This document shows, one piece after another, positions 18,559-28,116 of a stretch of 64,000 bases of DNA. The notes under the pieces were generated by a model. That model made no database searches. It saw nothing but the letters and a program-made list of their open reading frames with translations, and was not told the origin of the DNA. Each line of letters begins with the position of its first letter. Position 1 is the stretch's first letter. This stretch comes from an uncultured Eubacteriales bacterium (GTDB lineage: Bacteria > Bacillota > Clostridia > Lachnospirales > Lachnospiraceae): NCBI GenBank assembly GCA_949284175.1, contig CASDVE010000002.1, forward strand, positions 81,017 to 145,016, in the 5' to 3' direction. A program made the position numbers and the translations under genes.

Positions 18559-19359
18559 ATGGGTATAAAGAAAACGGTACAAAAAAGATTTTGTTTAAAA
18601 TATGCAACATTAGTATTTATGATACTAACAAGTATACTTTTTATATTTTTCTACATAGTAGCGGATTTTTACCCTGGACGAAAAAATTATATAGTTATAT
18701 TGACGTTTGTGATGTTTGGTGGGTTGATTGCAAGTATAGTTTTACTTATTGTATATTTAAGAAAATACGAACGAAATCTATTGATTGAAAAACTAGGAAA
18801 AAATCATAAAGAAGAAGATGTAAGAGAATTTATAAATGAGTATCTTCAAATATTTGTTGAGAATAAAATGGGTTATATTAGATACTCAGAATATATATTT
18901 TGGTTTTCAAGAGAAATTCGTTTTATATATTTGCAAAAGGATTTTTATGACGAACGTATTCCTAGCTTATATTATGGACTCAGATATAATGGTAGGGGAG
19001 TTAATATTGCTAGCACTCATAAAGATAGTTTTATCAATTTGTGTAAAACCATTTTGGATAGCCATGAGAAGACCGATATTTATAATATGTTTTGTTCAAT
19101 GGAAAAAGAGAAAAAGCAGTTGGGCAAATGGATTGTAATAGCACCAAATAAAAGCATACTTGTCTATTGTACAATAATGGTTACTCATAGCATAGGATGT
19201 GTATTGATTAGTGAATCGGGATGGGATTTTATTGGAAATCTATGTTTATCTCTTCCTACAGATGTGTTGTTGATATTGATATATTTAGGATATGTACAAG
19301 ATAGAGAATTGAAAGAGGAGATAGAAAAGGATAAAGAAAAGGATAAAGAAAGGGAGTAA
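18559..19359 (+). CDS. Membrane protein of unknown function, 266 residues
   Basis: Two N-terminal membrane segments (about 16-38 and 45-68), a cytoplasmic domain of about 130 residues rich in aromatics and charges, two further hydrophobic segments (about 200-245) and a highly charged tail (KEEIEKDKEKDKERE). GGGGTGAAAG serves as ribosome site. It is more AT-rich than its neighbours and lies between partition and surface-protein genes, so it is probably cargo. I do not recognise the family. Confidence 0.6.
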   Translation: MGIKKTVQKRFCLKYATLVFMILTSILFIFFYIVADFYPGRKNYIVILTFVMFGGLIASIVLLIVYLRKYERNLLIEKLGKNHKEEDVREFINEYLQIFVENKMGYIRYSEYIFWFSREIRFIYLQKDFYDERIPSLYYGLRYNGRGVNIASTHKDSFINLCKTILDSHEKTDIYNMFCSMEKEKKQLGKWIVIAPNKSILVYCTIMVTHSIGCVLISESGWDFIGNLCLSLPTDVLLILIYLGYVQDRELKEEIEKDKEKDKERE

Positions 19360-19397
19360 TGGATGAACAGAATACGGGATGAACCGTAGCTGATTCG

Positions 19398-19500
19398 CCG
19401 TACATACAACTAAATATGGAATTCCCATAGTCGGGAACTATGTACGGACAGGCTATGGGAAAAGGTAATAGAAAGCAGGCTGAAATCAGCTTGCTTTTTT
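19398..19500 (+). terminator. Inverted repeat and terminator before the surface protein gene
   Basis: CCGTACATA (19398-19406) is repeated as TATGTACGG (19439-19447), a 9-bp dyad that could be an operator or RNA stem. At 19472-19500 a second stem (GCAGGCTGA / TCAGCTTGC) runs into TTTTTT, a typical intrinsic terminator. The surface protein gene starts 28 bases later, so it either has its own promoter or is controlled by read-through. Confidence 0.6.
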
Positions 19501-19527
19501 GTGTAAAAAAATAAAAAGGAGCAGGAT

Positions 19528-22500
19528 ATGAAAAAAATAAAAAGGAATAGGATTTTAGCCGGCACTCTGGCATTTCTGATTAGTTTCTCCACTATTGGAA
19601 ATGCAGGTAGTGTTTTGGCAGCGGAAACGGATACGGAAACTTCTGTAACGGCAGAAACAAGCAGTGGAGAATTGGAAGAAACGGAAACACCAATGCTTGA
19701 TGAAGTGATGGATCAACTTACGGAAGATGAAATTGTGACGGTTGAGGAGTTGTCGTTGGAAGCCGGAACAGAGATTGATCTATCAAAAGATTTTTCAGGT
19801 ATCCAGTATAATACTGAAAAGGTAAAACTGACCTTTGAAAAAGCGGAAACCCAGGAAGGAAAAGCATTTGACTATCAGAAACCGGGTAACTACTACGCAA
19901 AGTATTATGCAGAACCAGTAAGCGGAAATCCCTCGTATCAGGTCATCAGAAAAGTCATTGTAAGAGAAAAGGAGCCGGAAACTTCTGCAAAAGATAGTTC
20001 CGGCAGCCAGAATCCATCTGATGATAAAGGCTCTGATGATGAGGAGAGTGATTCGGAGGAAGAACAGAGAGTTGATATAGCAGAGTTAGGAACAGAAAAT
20101 GGAGTCTTTTTATCCGTTGTACCGTCTTCGATGGAAAAAGCACGAGAGGATGTTTCTCTTGTACAGGGAGAAAGAATCTGGTATCCATCTGATTTAGGAT
20201 ATTACTACACCTGTTATTTTTATGTGAATGGAAAGATAGCATATTGTATTGAATCCAGTATGGATTCCCCACCAAGCGGAGATTATGTTGCCGGAATTTA
20301 CGAAAGCAATCTGAATTTGCAGAAAGTCCTTTACTACGGATATGGCGGACCGGGAGATTTAACTGGCTCTTATTTAAACGGATACAGTAATGACATGAAA
20401 TATATTCTGACACATTTGGCAGCAAGCTATTGTTATGCAGGTGCTGATGTTGCGTTTACCGGCTGTACGCAATCCGGTTTGGAAAAATATGGTGTCATGA
20501 ATTATATCAATTATCTTTGCGGTCAGGAAGCACCGCCGACAGCAGCACTTGAATTATCTTCTACACATGAAAACGCATATCTAGAAGGTGATATTCAGAG
20601 AACAAAGAATATGACCTTAAAAGGCGATCACAGAAATTACGTGACACTTCCATTGCCGGCAAATGTTACTTATCATAGCACTGCTGGAGCAACGCAAACA
20701 GGAGGAAATGTCAAGATTTACGGTGGGACTACTTTCTGGTTTACTGCACCGAAGATGTCTGTATCTGGAACCTGGAATACCGGAAAATTGACGGGACAGA
20801 TTGGCAGCCAGTGGAAAACATTGGTAGTCAGTACAGGAAATGATACGCAGGACATTGGGTATGGAGATTTTTATGAAGAATCTGCGAATAATGTGAGTTT
20901 CAGTGTTACATGGAAAGAGTTTGCAAAGGTAAAAGTGATTAAGGAAGATGCAAAAACCAATGTAAAATTGGCAGGAGCAGTTTTTGGTTTATATTCTGAT
21001 AAAGGCTGTACAAAACTGATTATAGAAATGCCTCCAACAGATGAAAACGGAGCAACAGAAGTTGAAGTAGAAAAAACACAGGATACGATTTATCTGAAGG
21101 AGATTTCTGTACCGGCAGGATATAAATTAAATACAAAATCCTTCAATGTGAATCTGGAAACCGGTAAGACTGTTACTACTACGGTGACAAATGAAGAACA
21201 GAAAGGAAAGATCATCATTCATAAAACCGGAGAAGTCCTGACAGGAATTTCCGGTTCAGAAGGCGATATAGATTTTACTTATACAGAGTCCTCTTATGCC
21301 GGAGCAAAGTACAAAATCTATGCGGCAGAAGATATTTATAGCCAGGATAAGAAAACAAAGATCCATAAAAATGGAGAACTGATAGCGGAACTGGAAACCG
21401 GAGAAGATGGGAGCTGCACATCAGGACTTTTGTATTTAGGGAAATATCGGGTTGTAGAAGAACAGGCACCGGGAAACTTGGTCATTGGAAAAACGGAAGA
21501 GGAACGCACCCAGTATGTGACACTAAAATATGCCGGACAGACAGTGGAGCTATCACAGGAAGAAGTAGCTTATCGAAATGAAAGACCGGAAATTGAAGTG
21601 AATGTAGTTAAAAAGTCGATCAATGATGGAGTAACTTTAGAGGGAGCTGTATTTGGACTTTACAGTGGTGAGGATATCCATGCACAGGACGGCAGCCTTC
21701 TTGTAGCAAAAGACACACTGATTCAAAGGGGAACATCTGACAAAGAGGGAAACGTAACGTTTACAGCAGATCTTCCTATCAATCACAAGTATTATATTAA
21801 AGAGATTCAGGCACCGGACCTTTACTATATGAGCAGTCAAATTTATACATTTACATACAGCTATAAAAATGACAGCACCTATACCTATACATTTACACAT
21901 GAATTTGAAAATAAAGAAGTGAGAGGAGAAGTACACGTTAAGAAGATTGACAAGGATACCAATGATTCTGTCAGCCAGGGAAATGCCTCTCTTGATGGTG
22001 CAGTGTATGGGTTATATGCAGCGGAAGACATTGCATATCCAAATAAAAAATCCGGGATTGTCCATCGGAAAGACGAACTGGTCGCACAGGGGACGATTCA
22101 GGATGGAAAACTGGATTTTAAAGACTTATATCTTGGAAAATATTATGTCAAAGAGATAGCACCGGGAGAAGGATATCTTCTGGATGAAACAAAATATCCG
22201 GTTACGGTGGATTACGAAGGGCAGAATGTAGAAATTGTTCATAGAGATGTAACGGTAAAGGAAACAGTGAAAAAACAGGCGTTCCAGTTGATAAAAATCA
22301 GTGAGGACGGAGATCAGACAGAAACAGATTTAGTACAAGGTGCAGGTTTTAAAGTTTTCCTGATTTCTGACCTTTCCGGTGTGAAAGACGGCAGCCTGAA
22401 ACCTTCAGGAGAGGATTTTGTACCAGAGGATTTTATCGGCTATGATTATGCAAAAGATAAAACAGCGTCTTACTGGGAAAACGGAAAAGAAATTCATGTG

Positions 22501-24936
22501 CCGGAACTCTTTACTGATAAAAAAGGGTATGTATGCAGCCCGGAACTTCCCTATGGAAAATATGTGGTATTTGAAAGTACCACACCAGAGAATCTTCAGA
22601 CCGTCAATCCATTTCTTGTAACGATTGACGAAGATTCAAGAGAGCCTCAGATATGGAGAGTCTTTGATGATCGGCCAATCCAGTTTTATTTTAAGATTAT
22701 CAAAAAAGATAACCAGACCGGAAAACCGGTGCTGAATAACAGTGCATATTATAAAATCTTTGACGTGGATAAGAAGGAATATGTAGAAATGAAAGTGCGT
22801 TATCCGAAACCGGAAACCATTTCTGTATTCCAGACGAATGAGGAAGGCTATTTGCAGACACCGGAACAGCTAAAGTGCGGAACTTACCGCATAGAAGAAG
22901 TCCAGGCACCGGAATCTTTTGTCAAAGTCGGAGAAGAAAAGAAACTGGTAAAAGATCAAAAGGAAATTCCATTAAATGAGGTAACGCTCGGAGGAAACTA
23001 TGAAGATGCACCGAAGGACAGTATCACGATTACCGTAGATTCCAATACGGCACATGAGGTAGAAGAAGGAACCGGAAAATATATTGTTGTGGTAGAACAG
23101 CCAAATGATGAAGCGGTAGGCAGCCTTACACTCCATAAGAAAGGGGATATCCTGACAGGTGCGGATAAAAAAGAAGAGCAGCTTGTAACAAAGATAAGAA
23201 ATGGATTTGCGAAGATTGTAAACAAAGTATCTTCTTTCGTCACAGGAGAGGATGTGATGGAACTTTCAATGGGATATGACTTTACCTATGAAAACAGCGG
23301 TCTGGAAGGCGTGGAATTTGAACTGAGAGCAGCGGAAACCATTTACAGCCCAGACGGGCAGAAAGACGAAGATGGAAACAGGCTGGTGAGGTTTGAAAAA
23401 GACGGACTGGTTGCAAAAATAATTACGGATAAAGAAGGAAAAGCGGTTGTAAATAATCTGCCAATCGGAAAGTATTACCTCGAAGAAACAAAAGCAGGAC
23501 AAAATTGCGTTCTTGATCCGGAAAAGAAGGAATTTGAAATCAAATATCATGGTCAGGAAACGGCAGTTGACTATGTGACAATGGACCTTACAAACCAAAG
23601 ACAGAAAATAGAAATAGAACTTTTGAAAAAGGATGCCGTATCAGAAAAACCATTGGAAGGTGTTGTGTTTGCTTTATTTGCAGAGGAAGATATTTTAAAT
23701 GCTGCAGGAGAAGTCATTGTAGAAAAAGACTCCTTGATTGAAATGGCAGTTTCTGATAAAGAGGGAAAAGTACAGTTCCAAAGTGATTTGCCACATGACA
23801 AATATTATGTAATGGAGGTTGAGGAGAAACCAGGATATTTGCCATATGAAGAAGTGATTCACTTTGACGCATCGTATTCCAACCCAGAAATAGAAGTCAT
23901 TGAACTTAGCAGAGAAGTAGAAAATCAGCCTACCATTACAGATTTTACGAAAACGGATCTGACAACCAGTGAAGAAGTAGAAGGAGCTAAAATGCAGATC
24001 TTGGATATGGAGGGAAATCTGATTGAGGAATGGACTTCTACCAATGAACCACATAGAATCTATGCCTTAGCACCAGGAAAGTACATTTTGCATGAAGAAC
24101 AGGCACCAACAGAAAATGGCTATGTACGAGCCGAAGATGTTGAGTTTGTTGTAGAACTTACTGGAGAAGTCCAGAAGGTAGAGATGAAGGACGACCACAC
24201 GAAGGTTTCTATCAGTAAAACGGATATTACGACAGGAGAAGAAATTGATGGAGCAAAGTTACAGATCATTGATAAAGAAGGAAATGTCGTAGAAGAATGG
24301 GTATCCGGAGAAGAACACTTGATTGAGTATCTTCCGGTAGGAGAATATACCCTGCATGAAGAAGCAGCACCAGAGGGATACGTGATTGCAAACGATGTAA
24401 AATTTGTTGTGGAAGAAACTGGAGAGATTCAAAAGGTAGAAATGCAGGATGAGCGTGCAATGGGGCGGCTGAAAATCCGAAAGACAGAAGAGGGTTCCAA
24501 AAAACCGCTGGAAGGCGTTGAGTTTACTTTAACAGAAAAGGAAAGCGGAAAAGAAGTTGCAAAATTAGTGACAGATAAAAAGGGTGAAACAGTTTCTGAA
24601 CTTCTTCCAATCGCAAAGTATGAAGAAGGGAAAATGAAAGAACCAATCGTCTATGTTTTAAAAGAAACAAAAGCGTTGGAAGGCTATGAAAAATCAGAAG
24701 AAACTTATGAGATTGTTTTTGAGTATGAAGACGGGCAGACACCGATTATTGAAGTTCTGAAAGAGATTACGAATAAAGCAATCCCGGATACGCCAGGAAC
24801 CCCTATCGAGCATGGACCAAAAACAGGAGATGATACGAACATTCTTCTTTTGATTGGAGGATGTCTGTTAAGCGGAAGCATTGCAGGATTGGCATTTTGG
24901 CGGAGTCGAAAGAGAAAGAAGAAACAGACAGAATAA
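19528..24936 (+). CDS. Large Cna-B (SpaA-like) surface protein with cell-wall anchor
   Basis: 1802 residues. Signal peptide at 1-34 (ending VLAAE). An acidic, Ser-rich linker leads to a domain at about 205-330 that looks like a thioester domain (YCIESSMDSP early, YILTHLAASY later). About ten Cna-B/prealbumin-like repeats follow, with recurring GAVFGLY, GKYYVKE and AP.GY motifs that normally form Lys-Asn isopeptide bonds. Two adjacent repeats near the C-terminus (nt 23940-24450) are close copies. The end has a sortase-type signal (GPKTGDD, hydrophobic span, RSRKRKKK). It is displayed on the wall, probably to aid mating-pair contact or adhesion. No sortase gene lies in the window, so a host sortase is needed. 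Confidence 0.88.
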   Translation: MKKIKRNRILAGTLAFLISFSTIGNAGSVLAAETDTETSVTAETSSGELEETETPMLDEVMDQLTEDEIVTVEELSLEAGTEIDLSKDFSGIQYNTEKVKLTFEKAETQEGKAFDYQKPGNYYAKYYAEPVSGNPSYQVIRKVIVREKEPETSAKDSSGSQNPSDDKGSDDEESDSEEEQRVDIAELGTENGVFLSVVPSSMEKAREDVSLVQGERIWYPSDLGYYYTCYFYVNGKIAYCIESSMDSPPSGDYVAGIYESNLNLQKVLYYGYGGPGDLTGSYLNGYSNDMKYILTHLAASYCYAGADVAFTGCTQSGLEKYGVMNYINYLCGQEAPPTAALELSSTHENAYLEGDIQRTKNMTLKGDHRNYVTLPLPANVTYHSTAGATQTGGNVKIYGGTTFWFTAPKMSVSGTWNTGKLTGQIGSQWKTLVVSTGNDTQDIGYGDFYEESANNVSFSVTWKEFAKVKVIKEDAKTNVKLAGAVFGLYSDKGCTKLIIEMPPTDENGATEVEVEKTQDTIYLKEISVPAGYKLNTKSFNVNLETGKTVTTTVTNEEQKGKIIIHKTGEVLTGISGSEGDIDFTYTESSYAGAKYKIYAAEDIYSQDKKTKIHKNGELIAELETGEDGSCTSGLLYLGKYRVVEEQAPGNLVIGKTEEERTQYVTLKYAGQTVELSQEEVAYRNERPEIEVNVVKKSINDGVTLEGAVFGLYSGEDIHAQDGSLLVAKDTLIQRGTSDKEGNVTFTADLPINHKYYIKEIQAPDLYYMSSQIYTFTYSYKNDSTYTYTFTHEFENKEVRGEVHVKKIDKDTNDSVSQGNASLDGAVYGLYAAEDIAYPNKKSGIVHRKDELVAQGTIQDGKLDFKDLYLGKYYVKEIAPGEGYLLDETKYPVTVDYEGQNVEIVHRDVTVKETVKKQAFQLIKISEDGDQTETDLVQGAGFKVFLISDLSGVKDGSLKPSGEDFVPEDFIGYDYAKDKTASYWENGKEIHVPELFTDKKGYVCSPELPYGKYVVFESTTPENLQTVNPFLVTIDEDSREPQIWRVFDDRPIQFYFKIIKKDNQTGKPVLNNSAYYKIFDVDKKEYVEMKVRYPKPETISVFQTNEEGYLQTPEQLKCGTYRIEEVQAPESFVKVGEEKKLVKDQKEIPLNEVTLGGNYEDAPKDSITITVDSNTAHEVEEGTGKYIVVVEQPNDEAVGSLTLHKKGDILTGADKKEEQLVTKIRNGFAKIVNKVSSFVTGEDVMELSMGYDFTYENSGLEGVEFELRAAETIYSPDGQKDEDGNRLVRFEKDGLVAKIITDKEGKAVVNNLPIGKYYLEETKAGQNCVLDPEKKEFEIKYHGQETAVDYVTMDLTNQRQKIEIELLKKDAVSEKPLEGVVFALFAEEDILNAAGEVIVEKDSLIEMAVSDKEGKVQFQSDLPHDKYYVMEVEEKPGYLPYEEVIHFDASYSNPEIEVIELSREVENQPTITDFTKTDLTTSEEVEGAKMQILDMEGNLIEEWTSTNEPHRIYALAPGKYILHEEQAPTENGYVRAEDVEFVVELTGEVQKVEMKDDHTKVSISKTDITTGEEIDGAKLQIIDKEGNVVEEWVSGEEHLIEYLPVGEYTLHEEAAPEGYVIANDVKFVVEETGEIQKVEMQDERAMGRLKIRKTEEGSKKPLEGVEFTLTEKESGKEVAKLVTDKKGETVSELLPIAKYEEGKMKEPIVYVLKETKALEGYEKSEETYEIVFEYEDGQTPIIEVLKEITNKAIPDTPGTPIEHGPKTGDDTNILLLIGGCLLSGSIAGLAFWRSRKRKKKQTE

Positions 24937-24952
24937 GATGTAAAAAAAGCAG

Positions 24953-24983
24953 AAAGGCTGATGGATATTCCGTCAGTCTTTTT
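24953..24983 (+). terminator. Intrinsic terminator after the surface protein gene
   Basis: AAAGGCTGA pairs with TCAGTCTTT (one G-T pair), followed by TTTTT. It separates the surface protein transcript from the radical SAM gene that starts 17 bases later. Confidence 0.8.
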
Positions 24984-25000
24984 GCAAAGAGAGGTAAGGC

Positions 25001-26110
25001 GTGAAGATAGGAATTATAGATGCAGATTTGTTGGAAAGAAGAAATCATAGGTTTCCCAATCTGGCTGCCATGAAAATTTCTGGCTACTATAAGGAAAAAG
25101 GAAATTCAGTGGCGTTATTATTTGATTATGAAACCATTTCAGATTTTGACAGAGTGTATATATCAAAGGTATTTTCAGGAACAGGCGGAACAGGAAAACT
25201 TACCGAAGAGATTTTGAAAAGGCCCAATGTTTTTTATGGTGGCACTGGTTTTTTCTATGATCAGGCACAGCCCCTTTCCGATGAGATAGAACATCAAATG
25301 CCGGACTATCACTTATATGACAGATGGCTGGAAAAACAAAAGACAAAAAATGTATCTGCAAACAGTTTGAAGTTTTATCAGGACTATTCTATTGGGTTTC
25401 TGACAAGGGGATGCTTTCGGCACTGCCCTTTTTGTGTGAATAAGAATAGCAGCCGGAGCGTTCCGGCAAGCCCTTTGGAAGAATTTATGGATTCAGAAAA
25501 GAAGAAACTCTGTTTCCTTGATGATAATTTTCTGGCTTGTTCTGAATGGGAAAGGATTCTGGAATCGGTACTCAACAGCGGAAAACCATTTCAGTTTAAA
25601 CAAGGACTGGATATTCGGATTATTACGAGAAAGCAGATTAAAATGCTGTTTGCAGGAAAAATATTGGAAGATACCTATTTTGCTTTTGATGATATAAAAG
25701 ATGCGGAAGTGATTGAAAACAAACTGGAACTTTTACGTTCAACAGTGGAAAATCCGAAAGCCAGGATAAAAGCATATGTATTGTGCGGATATGATCGGAC
25801 TGGAAAATGGAATATTAATTTTTGGCTGAATGACATAGAAGATTGTTTCCGGCGGATACAGATTCTTATAAAATACCGGTGCCTGCCGTATCTTATGCGT
25901 TATCAAGCATATCAGCAGTCACCATTTCGTGGAATCTATATCAATCTTGCAAGATGGTGTAATCAGCCAGCAATTTTTGCCAAAAAGAGTTTCCATGAAT
26001 TTTGTGCAGAACATAAACCAGAAAGTGCCACGAACAGATACTATGTAGAATTTCTAAAAGAATATCCGTATATGGAAAAATGGTTTCATATCAAATTAAA
26101 AGGACAGTAA
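25001..26110 (+). CDS. Radical SAM protein of the element
   Basis: 369 residues from GTG 25001 (GAGAGGTAAG upstream). The cluster-binding motif CFRHCPFC (CxxxCxxC) lies near residue 137, preceded by a B12-binding-like N-terminal region (MKIGIIDADLLERRN, FYGGTGFFYDQ). The middle continues as a radical SAM barrel (CFLDDNFLA, KQGLDIRII). Such proteins recur in Tn1549/CTn-like elements, but the reaction is unknown. Iron-sulfur chemistry fits an anaerobic host. Confidence 0.8.
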   Translation: MKIGIIDADLLERRNHRFPNLAAMKISGYYKEKGNSVALLFDYETISDFDRVYISKVFSGTGGTGKLTEEILKRPNVFYGGTGFFYDQAQPLSDEIEHQMPDYHLYDRWLEKQKTKNVSANSLKFYQDYSIGFLTRGCFRHCPFCVNKNSSRSVPASPLEEFMDSEKKKLCFLDDNFLACSEWERILESVLNSGKPFQFKQGLDIRIITRKQIKMLFAGKILEDTYFAFDDIKDAEVIENKLELLRSTVENPKARIKAYVLCGYDRTGKWNINFWLNDIEDCFRRIQILIKYRCLPYLMRYQAYQQSPFRGIYINLARWCNQPAIFAKKSFHEFCAEHKPESATNRYYVEFLKEYPYMEKWFHIKLKGQ

Positions 26111-26128
26111 AAGGAGGGAAAAGAAGCA

Positions 26129-27115
26129 GTACATATTTCGTTTACAGAAGAAATGATAGCTGCCGTATCAGAAATTGATCTGGTTTCTCTTGCGGAGCGT
26201 TTCGGCTATACGCCCCAGAGGATAGGAGCAGGAAAACATAATTTAAAGGAAATGGATTCTTTGGTTATTTATAATCGAAAAACATGGTACAGGTTTAGTG
26301 GAAAAGGCAATCGAACAGGGGGGAATCAAATTATTTTTGCAGAAGAATTTGGAAATATGACATATCCAGAGGCTATGCTGTATCTTTTGGAGAGTATCGG
26401 CTATCCTTTGCCGGAAAAGACCGGGAAAAATCCCTCCCGGCAGTTCCTTCCAACCGTAAAAGAGAAAAAGGAAGAAGAAAAGGTTCCCTTTGTCCTTCCA
26501 AAACGTTCTTGGGATTATGAAAAATTATATCGGTATTTAGGAAATGAGCGAAAACTTTCTAAAGAAGTGATCGCTTTTTTTATTAAAAAAGGGCTTTTAT
26601 ATGAGAGTCTACCTTATCACAATCTGGTGTTTGTAGGATATGATCCAAAAGGAGAAGCGAGATTTGCCAACATGAGGGGGACCTTTGAACCGTCAGAACC
26701 AGGGAAAAAGCCTTTCCGCATGGATGTTGCAGGAAATGATAAAAATTACGGAGTCAATCTGTGCAATCCGGACAGCAAGGAACTTTATGTTTTTGAAGCA
26801 GCGATTGATGCGATGTCTTTCCTTGATTTGTACCATGTTCAAAAAGAAAATCTTTTGGTTTTAGGCGGTACATGGGATGGGCCATTAGAACAGTTTTTAA
26901 AAGATTATACACACATAAAAACACTGATCTTTTGTTTAGACAATGATGAGGCAGGAAGAAAGGCAACAAAGGAATATTTAAAAAAGTATGAGGAAAGAGG
27001 GTATGAAACCAATTTTGAAATCCCAGAGAAAGGAAAGGACTTCAATGAGTATTTGAAATTACTTCGATTGAAAGAAACTTCGATGGCGTATCCGCTTAGA
27101 CAGGCCATAAGATAA
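26129..27115 (+). CDS. DUF3991/TOPRIM primase-like protein
   Basis: About 328 residues. The N-terminal region is DUF3991-like (LAERFGYTPQ, WYRFSGKGNRTGGNQIIF, FAEEFGNMTYPEAMLYLL). A TOPRIM domain follows, with glutamate in FEAAIDAMSFLDLY (about 222) and the DxD pair in CLDNDEAGRKA (about 270), as in primases that handle transferred single-stranded DNA. The frame is open from a GTA at 26129, about 10 bases after GGAGGG. The first ATG (26153) lies 34 bases from that ribosome site, so a near-cognate start is likely. The family N-terminus HISFTEEM supports the longer form. Confidence 0.78.
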   Translation, partial: VHISFTEEMIAAVSEIDLVSLAERFGYTPQRIGAGKHNLKEMDSLVIYNRKTWYRFSGKGNRTGGNQIIFAEEFGNMTYPEAMLYLLESIGYPLPEKTGKNPSRQFLPTVKEKKEEEKVPFVLPKRSWDYEKLYRYLGNERKLSKEVIAFFIKKGLLYESLPYHNLVFVGYDPKGEARFANMRGTFEPSEPGKKPFRMDVAGNDKNYGVNLCNPDSKELYVFEAAIDAMSFLDLYHVQKENLLVLGGTWDGPLEQFLKDYTHIKTLIFCLDNDEAGRKATKEYLKKYEERGYETNFEIPEKGKDFNEYLKLLRLKETSMAYPLRQAIR

Positions 27116-27131
27116 AAGGAGGATGTAAAAC

Positions 27132-27359
27132 TTGAAGAGAGATGCGGTAATGGAAAGAGAAATCAATGCCATGATAGAAGCAGATAATTATGAGGAACTT
27201 GTAGAACACACGATAAGGAATGTTCGAAAATGGAAATTTCATGGGAAAAAGGTAAAAGAGTATGCAGAACGTATTTATGAAATATATGGAGAGAAAGTAT
27301 GTAAAGGGATACCAAAACAGAAATTTCTTTCTCAGGTTATGAACCGGTGTAGAAAATAG
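27132..27359 (+). CDS. Small conserved protein of the element, 75 residues
   Basis: TTG start with AAAGGAGG 9-15 bases upstream. The protein is basic and helical (EREINAMIEADNYEELVEHTIRN...). Tightly packed between the TOPRIM gene and a DUF5688 gene, so co-transcribed. Function unknown. Confidence 0.6.
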   Translation: MKRDAVMEREINAMIEADNYEELVEHTIRNVRKWKFHGKKVKEYAERIYEIYGEKVCKGIPKQKFLSQVMNRCRK

Positions 27360-27367
27360 GAGGCAGT

Positions 27368-28042
27368 ATGAGAATAGAAGACTATATCATTCCGGAAAAT
27401 GTGATTCCGATTATAAGAAATAAGCAGGTATTAGAGGATTTACCAAAAGACAACATTTTTATAAGTAAAGAGGATCTGGTTATATTATTCCGTATTGAAA
27501 TCCCCATGCAGATTGAAACGGGAGTGGGACTGATACAGGTAACAGATAAAATCATAGATTTATGGGGAATGAATACGCAGGAGATCTATGAAAAAGCCTT
27601 AAAAAATATGCAAGAAAGAGATATTGTTAAAATTTATACGATGGATAGTGTACTTAACCATATGCTTTCAGGAACACAGGAGGAAGAGGTTTCTAAAGAA
27701 ATTCTGGAACAAATGGAAAGACCGTTGTTGGTCATTACGAATGAGAAACATACGAATGGTGCGGTGGGAATTTTAGATACCGATAAGCTACAAAAAGTAT
27801 ACGAAATGATACAGGAGGATTTCTATATCCTTCCTTCCAGTATACATGAATGTCTATTGATTTCTAAAGAAAAAATGGATTTGCAGGAGCTTAGAGAAAT
27901 GGTAGCGGATATAAATGAGAAGGAGGTGATACCGGAAGAAAGGCTTTCTGACAATGTTTATGAGTATTCTGGTGCTACAAAAGAAATAACAATAGCAGGA
28001 AACAATACGAGGGAGAAAGGGGCTGTAGAACATATTCGATAA
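27368..28042 (+). CDS. DUF5688-family protein
   Basis: 224 residues. The pattern PLLVITNEKHTNGAVGILD followed by DFYILPSSIHECLLIS is the hallmark of DUF5688 proteins found across clostridial conjugative elements. AGGAGG precedes the ATG. No catalytic motif is visible and the role is unknown. Confidence 0.75.
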   Translation: MRIEDYIIPENVIPIIRNKQVLEDLPKDNIFISKEDLVILFRIEIPMQIETGVGLIQVTDKIIDLWGMNTQEIYEKALKNMQERDIVKIYTMDSVLNHMLSGTQEEEVSKEILEQMERPLLVITNEKHTNGAVGILDTDKLQKVYEMIQEDFYILPSSIHECLLISKEKMDLQELREMVADINEKEVIPEERLSDNVYEYSGATKEITIAGNNTREKGAVEHIR

Positions 28043-28116
28043 ACAATAGAAGTTTGTATGAATATCGTTTCAATTTCAGCAGAATTGGATTGCAAAACGT
28101 AAAGGAATTTTGAAAT

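Noticed and set aside
19955..20425. Long minus-strand open frame opposite the surface protein gene
   Set aside because: No start signal or recognisable domain, and the plus strand encodes the surface protein; similar shadows occur along the whole gene.
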